Notes under the pieces: model-generated
Database searches by the model: none
The model's input: only the letters and a program-made list of their open reading frames with translations
Told to the model about the DNA's origin: nothing
Made by a program: the position numbers and the translations under genes
NCBI RefSeq assembly: GCF_020880815.1
Contig: NZ_JAJITD010000012.1
Location: 181,418 to 245,417 of the forward strand
Length of the DNA: 64,000 bases
Source of the DNA: Paraburkholderia sejongensis
GTDB lineage: Bacteria; Pseudomonadota; Gammaproteobacteria; Burkholderiales; Burkholderiaceae
Direction of reading: 5' to 3'
Part shown: piece after piece, positions 62,061-64,000 of the stretch
Position numbering within the stretch: the stretch's first letter is position 1
How the letters are laid out: the number at the start of each line of letters is the position of its first letter

Positions 62061-63446
62061 ATGACAACGATCGAGCATTTCGAGTATGTATTTCTCGGCG
62101 GAGGCAAGGGTGGAAAGACACTGGCGATGGAACTCGCTCAGGCGGGCCACAAGGTTGCCGTGATCGAGCGACACATGATCGGCGGGTCGTGCATCAACGT
62201 GGCATGCATACCGACCAAGACGTTAATCCAGACGGCACGTACTGAATACCTCCTGCATCGACAGGATGGTACGGCCGCGGACATGGCCAAAGTGTCGCAG
62301 CGCGTGAAAGCAGTGGTCGACGATATGGTGGAAATCAATCGCAACGCGTTTCGTGACGCCGGCCTCGAACTCGTGTTGGGCACGGGCCGCTTCGTCGCCC
62401 CCCGACGGCTCGAAGTGCAAACGAATGACGGCGCTCTGCGAGTGATCGAAGGCGAACATGCTTTCATCAACACGGGCACGACGGCGGCGATCCCCGACGT
62501 GCCCGGATTGAAGGCCGCCGAGCCGCTGACGCACGTCGAAGCGCTGGTCCTGACGACGTTGCCCGAGAGCCTGATCGTTCTCGGCGGTGGATATATCGGG
62601 CTCGAGATGGCGCAGGCGTTCCATAGACTGGGCAGCAAGGTCACGCTAATACAGGATGCGCCACGCGTGGCGATGCGTGAAGATGAGGACGTCACCCAGG
62701 CAATCGAAGCAGCGCTGAAAGAGGAGGGCATCGATATTAGAACCGGCGTGAGACCCGTCAGCGTGACGGGCAAGTCGGGAAAGTCAGTGACAGTTTTACT
62801 GCAGAATGGGAGCAGCGTGAGCGGCAGTCATCTTCTGGTCGCGGCAGGGCGCACTCCTGTCACCTCCGGTATCGGCCTCGATGCCGCTGGCGTGGAAGTC
62901 GACGCGCGCGGTTTCATCAAAACGGACGAACGTCTCGCAACGACAGCAGAGCGCACATGGGCCATCGGCGAGGTGGCAGGGACACCGATGTTCACGCATG
63001 CATCGTTTGACGATTACCGCGTGTTGCGCTCCCAACTCGCTGGGGGAAACGCGAAGACCACGCGCAACAGAATCATTCCGTATGCGCTCTTCATCGAGCC
63101 GGAACTCGGTCGTATCGGCCTTAGCGAAGCAGACGCGAAAGCACGCGGCATCGCGGTGCGTGTTGCCAAGCTGCCGATGGCGGCGGTTCCGCGGGCGCGG
63201 ACGAGCGGCGCGACCAAGGGTTTCATGAAAATGCTGATCGACGCTCAGTCAGACGCTATCCTGGGCTTCGCGATGCTGGGCGCCAATGCCGGCGACGTAG
63301 TGACTGCCGTGCAGATGGCAATGCTTGGCGGATTGCCTTATACAGCAGTGCGCGATGCGATCATTGCACATCCGCTGATGTCGGAAGGGCTCAATATCCT
63401 GCTTGCAAAGGTGCCGGAGCATGCCCGCAATGAGCAGCCGGGATAG
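62061..63446 (+). CDS. Lipoamide-dehydrogenase-like pyridine nucleotide-disulfide oxidoreductase
   Basis: A 461-residue class I flavoprotein: FAD loop GGGKGGKTLA, redox-active C44 and C49 in GGSCINVACIPTKTL, NAD loop VLGGGYIGLEMAQAF, FAD loop 2 in TWAIGEVAGTP, and the C-terminal catalytic His in AHPLMSEGL, where most members have AHPT. The GxGxxG is GGGKGG, an odd variant. AAGGA lies 10 bp before the ATG. It may use a low-molecular-weight or protein disulfide; mercuric-reductase-like proteins are relatives, but no metal-binding tail is present. Confidence 0.88.
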   Translation: MTTIEHFEYVFLGGGKGGKTLAMELAQAGHKVAVIERHMIGGSCINVACIPTKTLIQTARTEYLLHRQDGTAADMAKVSQRVKAVVDDMVEINRNAFRDAGLELVLGTGRFVAPRRLEVQTNDGALRVIEGEHAFINTGTTAAIPDVPGLKAAEPLTHVEALVLTTLPESLIVLGGGYIGLEMAQAFHRLGSKVTLIQDAPRVAMREDEDVTQAIEAALKEEGIDIRTGVRPVSVTGKSGKSVTVLLQNGSSVSGSHLLVAAGRTPVTSGIGLDAAGVEVDARGFIKTDERLATTAERTWAIGEVAGTPMFTHASFDDYRVLRSQLAGGNAKTTRNRIIPYALFIEPELGRIGLSEADAKARGIAVRVAKLPMAAVPRARTSGATKGFMKMLIDAQSDAILGFAMLGANAGDVVTAVQMAMLGGLPYTAVRDAIIAHPLMSEGLNILLAKVPEHARNEQPG

Positions 63447-63968
63447 AGACTTCCACTTGCGGGGAAACCCGTCGGCGTTCTGGATACGGAGCAGTGGCAA
63501 ATGCCCCCCGTTTCCCGGCAAGCCATAGCCGCGCGTCGCCTCGGTTACAAGGCAATTGACTTGGACGTTCGGCATTACATGCCGATCGTTCCGGCCTTTC
63601 GCTCGTGTTTCCGTTAATGCGACCCAGCGGTGAATCGCTTCGCTTGTCGCTGTGCAATTGAAGGGCGGCTACACACATCCTCGAGCAGAAGTTTTCGCTA
63701 TTCGAGGCGTAGCAGACGTTCCTATGTGTGGTTAAAAGTCTGGTCGAATGACTCTTGTCAGTCGGAAAGCCAGGCGCGGCAAGGCGTAATGCGGTTGTGC
63801 CGCCGGTTTATTTCGCGTGTCGTATATCACGCTGAAAATGCAACGAAGTGGATAGACATGGCAGATGGCCCGGCTCATCGGACCTATCCGTCATTTTGTG
63901 GGCGGGGCATATCATGAAGGACCAAGGTCATGGATATGCCGATGAAGAAGAAACGCACCGTCGCTTCG
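63447..63968. other. Gene-free right-hand stretch
   Basis: No recognisable coding sequence. Short frames starting at 63914 and 63930 run off the window through a large hairpin and have no identifiable family. Confidence 0.5.
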
Positions 63969-63996
63969 CAGGCAGCGGCCCGAGGGCCGCTGCCTG
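63969..63996. repeat. Strong 13-bp hairpin at the right edge
   Basis: CAGGCAGCGGCCC (63969-63981) and GGGCCGCTGCCTG (63984-63996) are perfect complements with a two-base spacer. It resembles a terminator stem, but the window ends four bases later, so a T-tract cannot be checked. Confidence 0.55.
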
Positions 63997-64000
63997 CCCT

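Noticed and set aside
1..64000. CRISPR arrays, tRNA or rRNA genes, insertion sequences and prophage
   Set aside because: Looked for on both strands; no regularly spaced repeats, clover-leaf sequences, transposase motifs or phage genes were recognised.

Overview
The window looks like a chromosomal segment from a Burkholderiales bacterium (Burkholderia, Paraburkholderia or Caballeronia type). The evidence is uniformly GC-rich coding DNA, two Burkholderia-type OmpC-like porins whose mature ends begin QSSVTLYG, many MFS carriers, and many divergent regulator/dehydrogenase pairs. No rRNA, tRNA, CRISPR array, insertion sequence or phage gene was seen. This assignment rests on protein character, not on a database search.

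Layout. (1) 1-9.5 kb, plus strand: an SMP-30-type lactonase, four MFS transporters, a porin and two TIM-barrel amidohydrolases (one with a Tat signal), apparently a carbon-source uptake and ring-opening/lactone hydrolysis locus. (2) 9.5-19.45 kb, minus strand: a complete guanidine-utilisation operon. A canonical guanidine-I (ykkC) riboswitch lies at 19272-19368, downstream of a sigma-54-like promoter and a phased pair of 14-bp repeats. The genes are a periplasmic binding protein, permease, ATPase, two DUF1989 carboxyguanidine-deiminase-type subunits, a biotin-dependent carboxylase (usually labelled urea carboxylase, here probably guanidine carboxylase) and allophanate hydrolase. (3) 19.5-33.3 kb: small regulator/enzyme pairs (MarR, AraC, TetR and LysR with SDR, NmrA and SnoaL proteins). 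This stretch shows decay: a nitronate monooxygenase remnant, a truncated GNAT, a frameshifted AraC gene, and a tandemly duplicated membrane-protein gene with one frameshifted copy. Several operators are visible as inverted repeats. (4) 33.6-38.3 kb, minus strand: a ribose-type sugar ABC transporter operon without catabolic enzymes.

(5) 39.1-50.7 kb, plus strand: a solute-binding-domain protein, then an amidase, an aromatic-acid-type MFS carrier, a porin, a haem-oxygenase-like dimetal oxidase/oxygenase (HDO) with all six expected metal ligands, an aldehyde dehydrogenase, a GlcG/HbpS-like protein and a 2Fe-2S/FAD/NAD reductase. Three promoters here carry the same 14-bp motif, GTATACA-N3-TACT, so the amidase/MFS pair, the porin and the HDO genes probably form one regulon. 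I regard this as the best candidate for an undescribed catabolic system: amide uptake, hydrolysis, HDO oxidation fed by the reductase, then aldehyde oxidation. An IT-superfamily-like carrier and a TerC protein follow. (6) 51.2-63.4 kb, plus strand: a GlxA-type regulator, then alpha/beta hydrolases, two paralogous proteins of unknown function, two MDR dehydrogenases, a non-haem chloroperoxidase, a catalase, a cNMP-domain/thioredoxin-reductase-like flavoprotein without its CxxC, and a lipoamide-dehydrogenase-like flavoprotein. Together these suggest a peroxide- and redox-linked oxidative locus.
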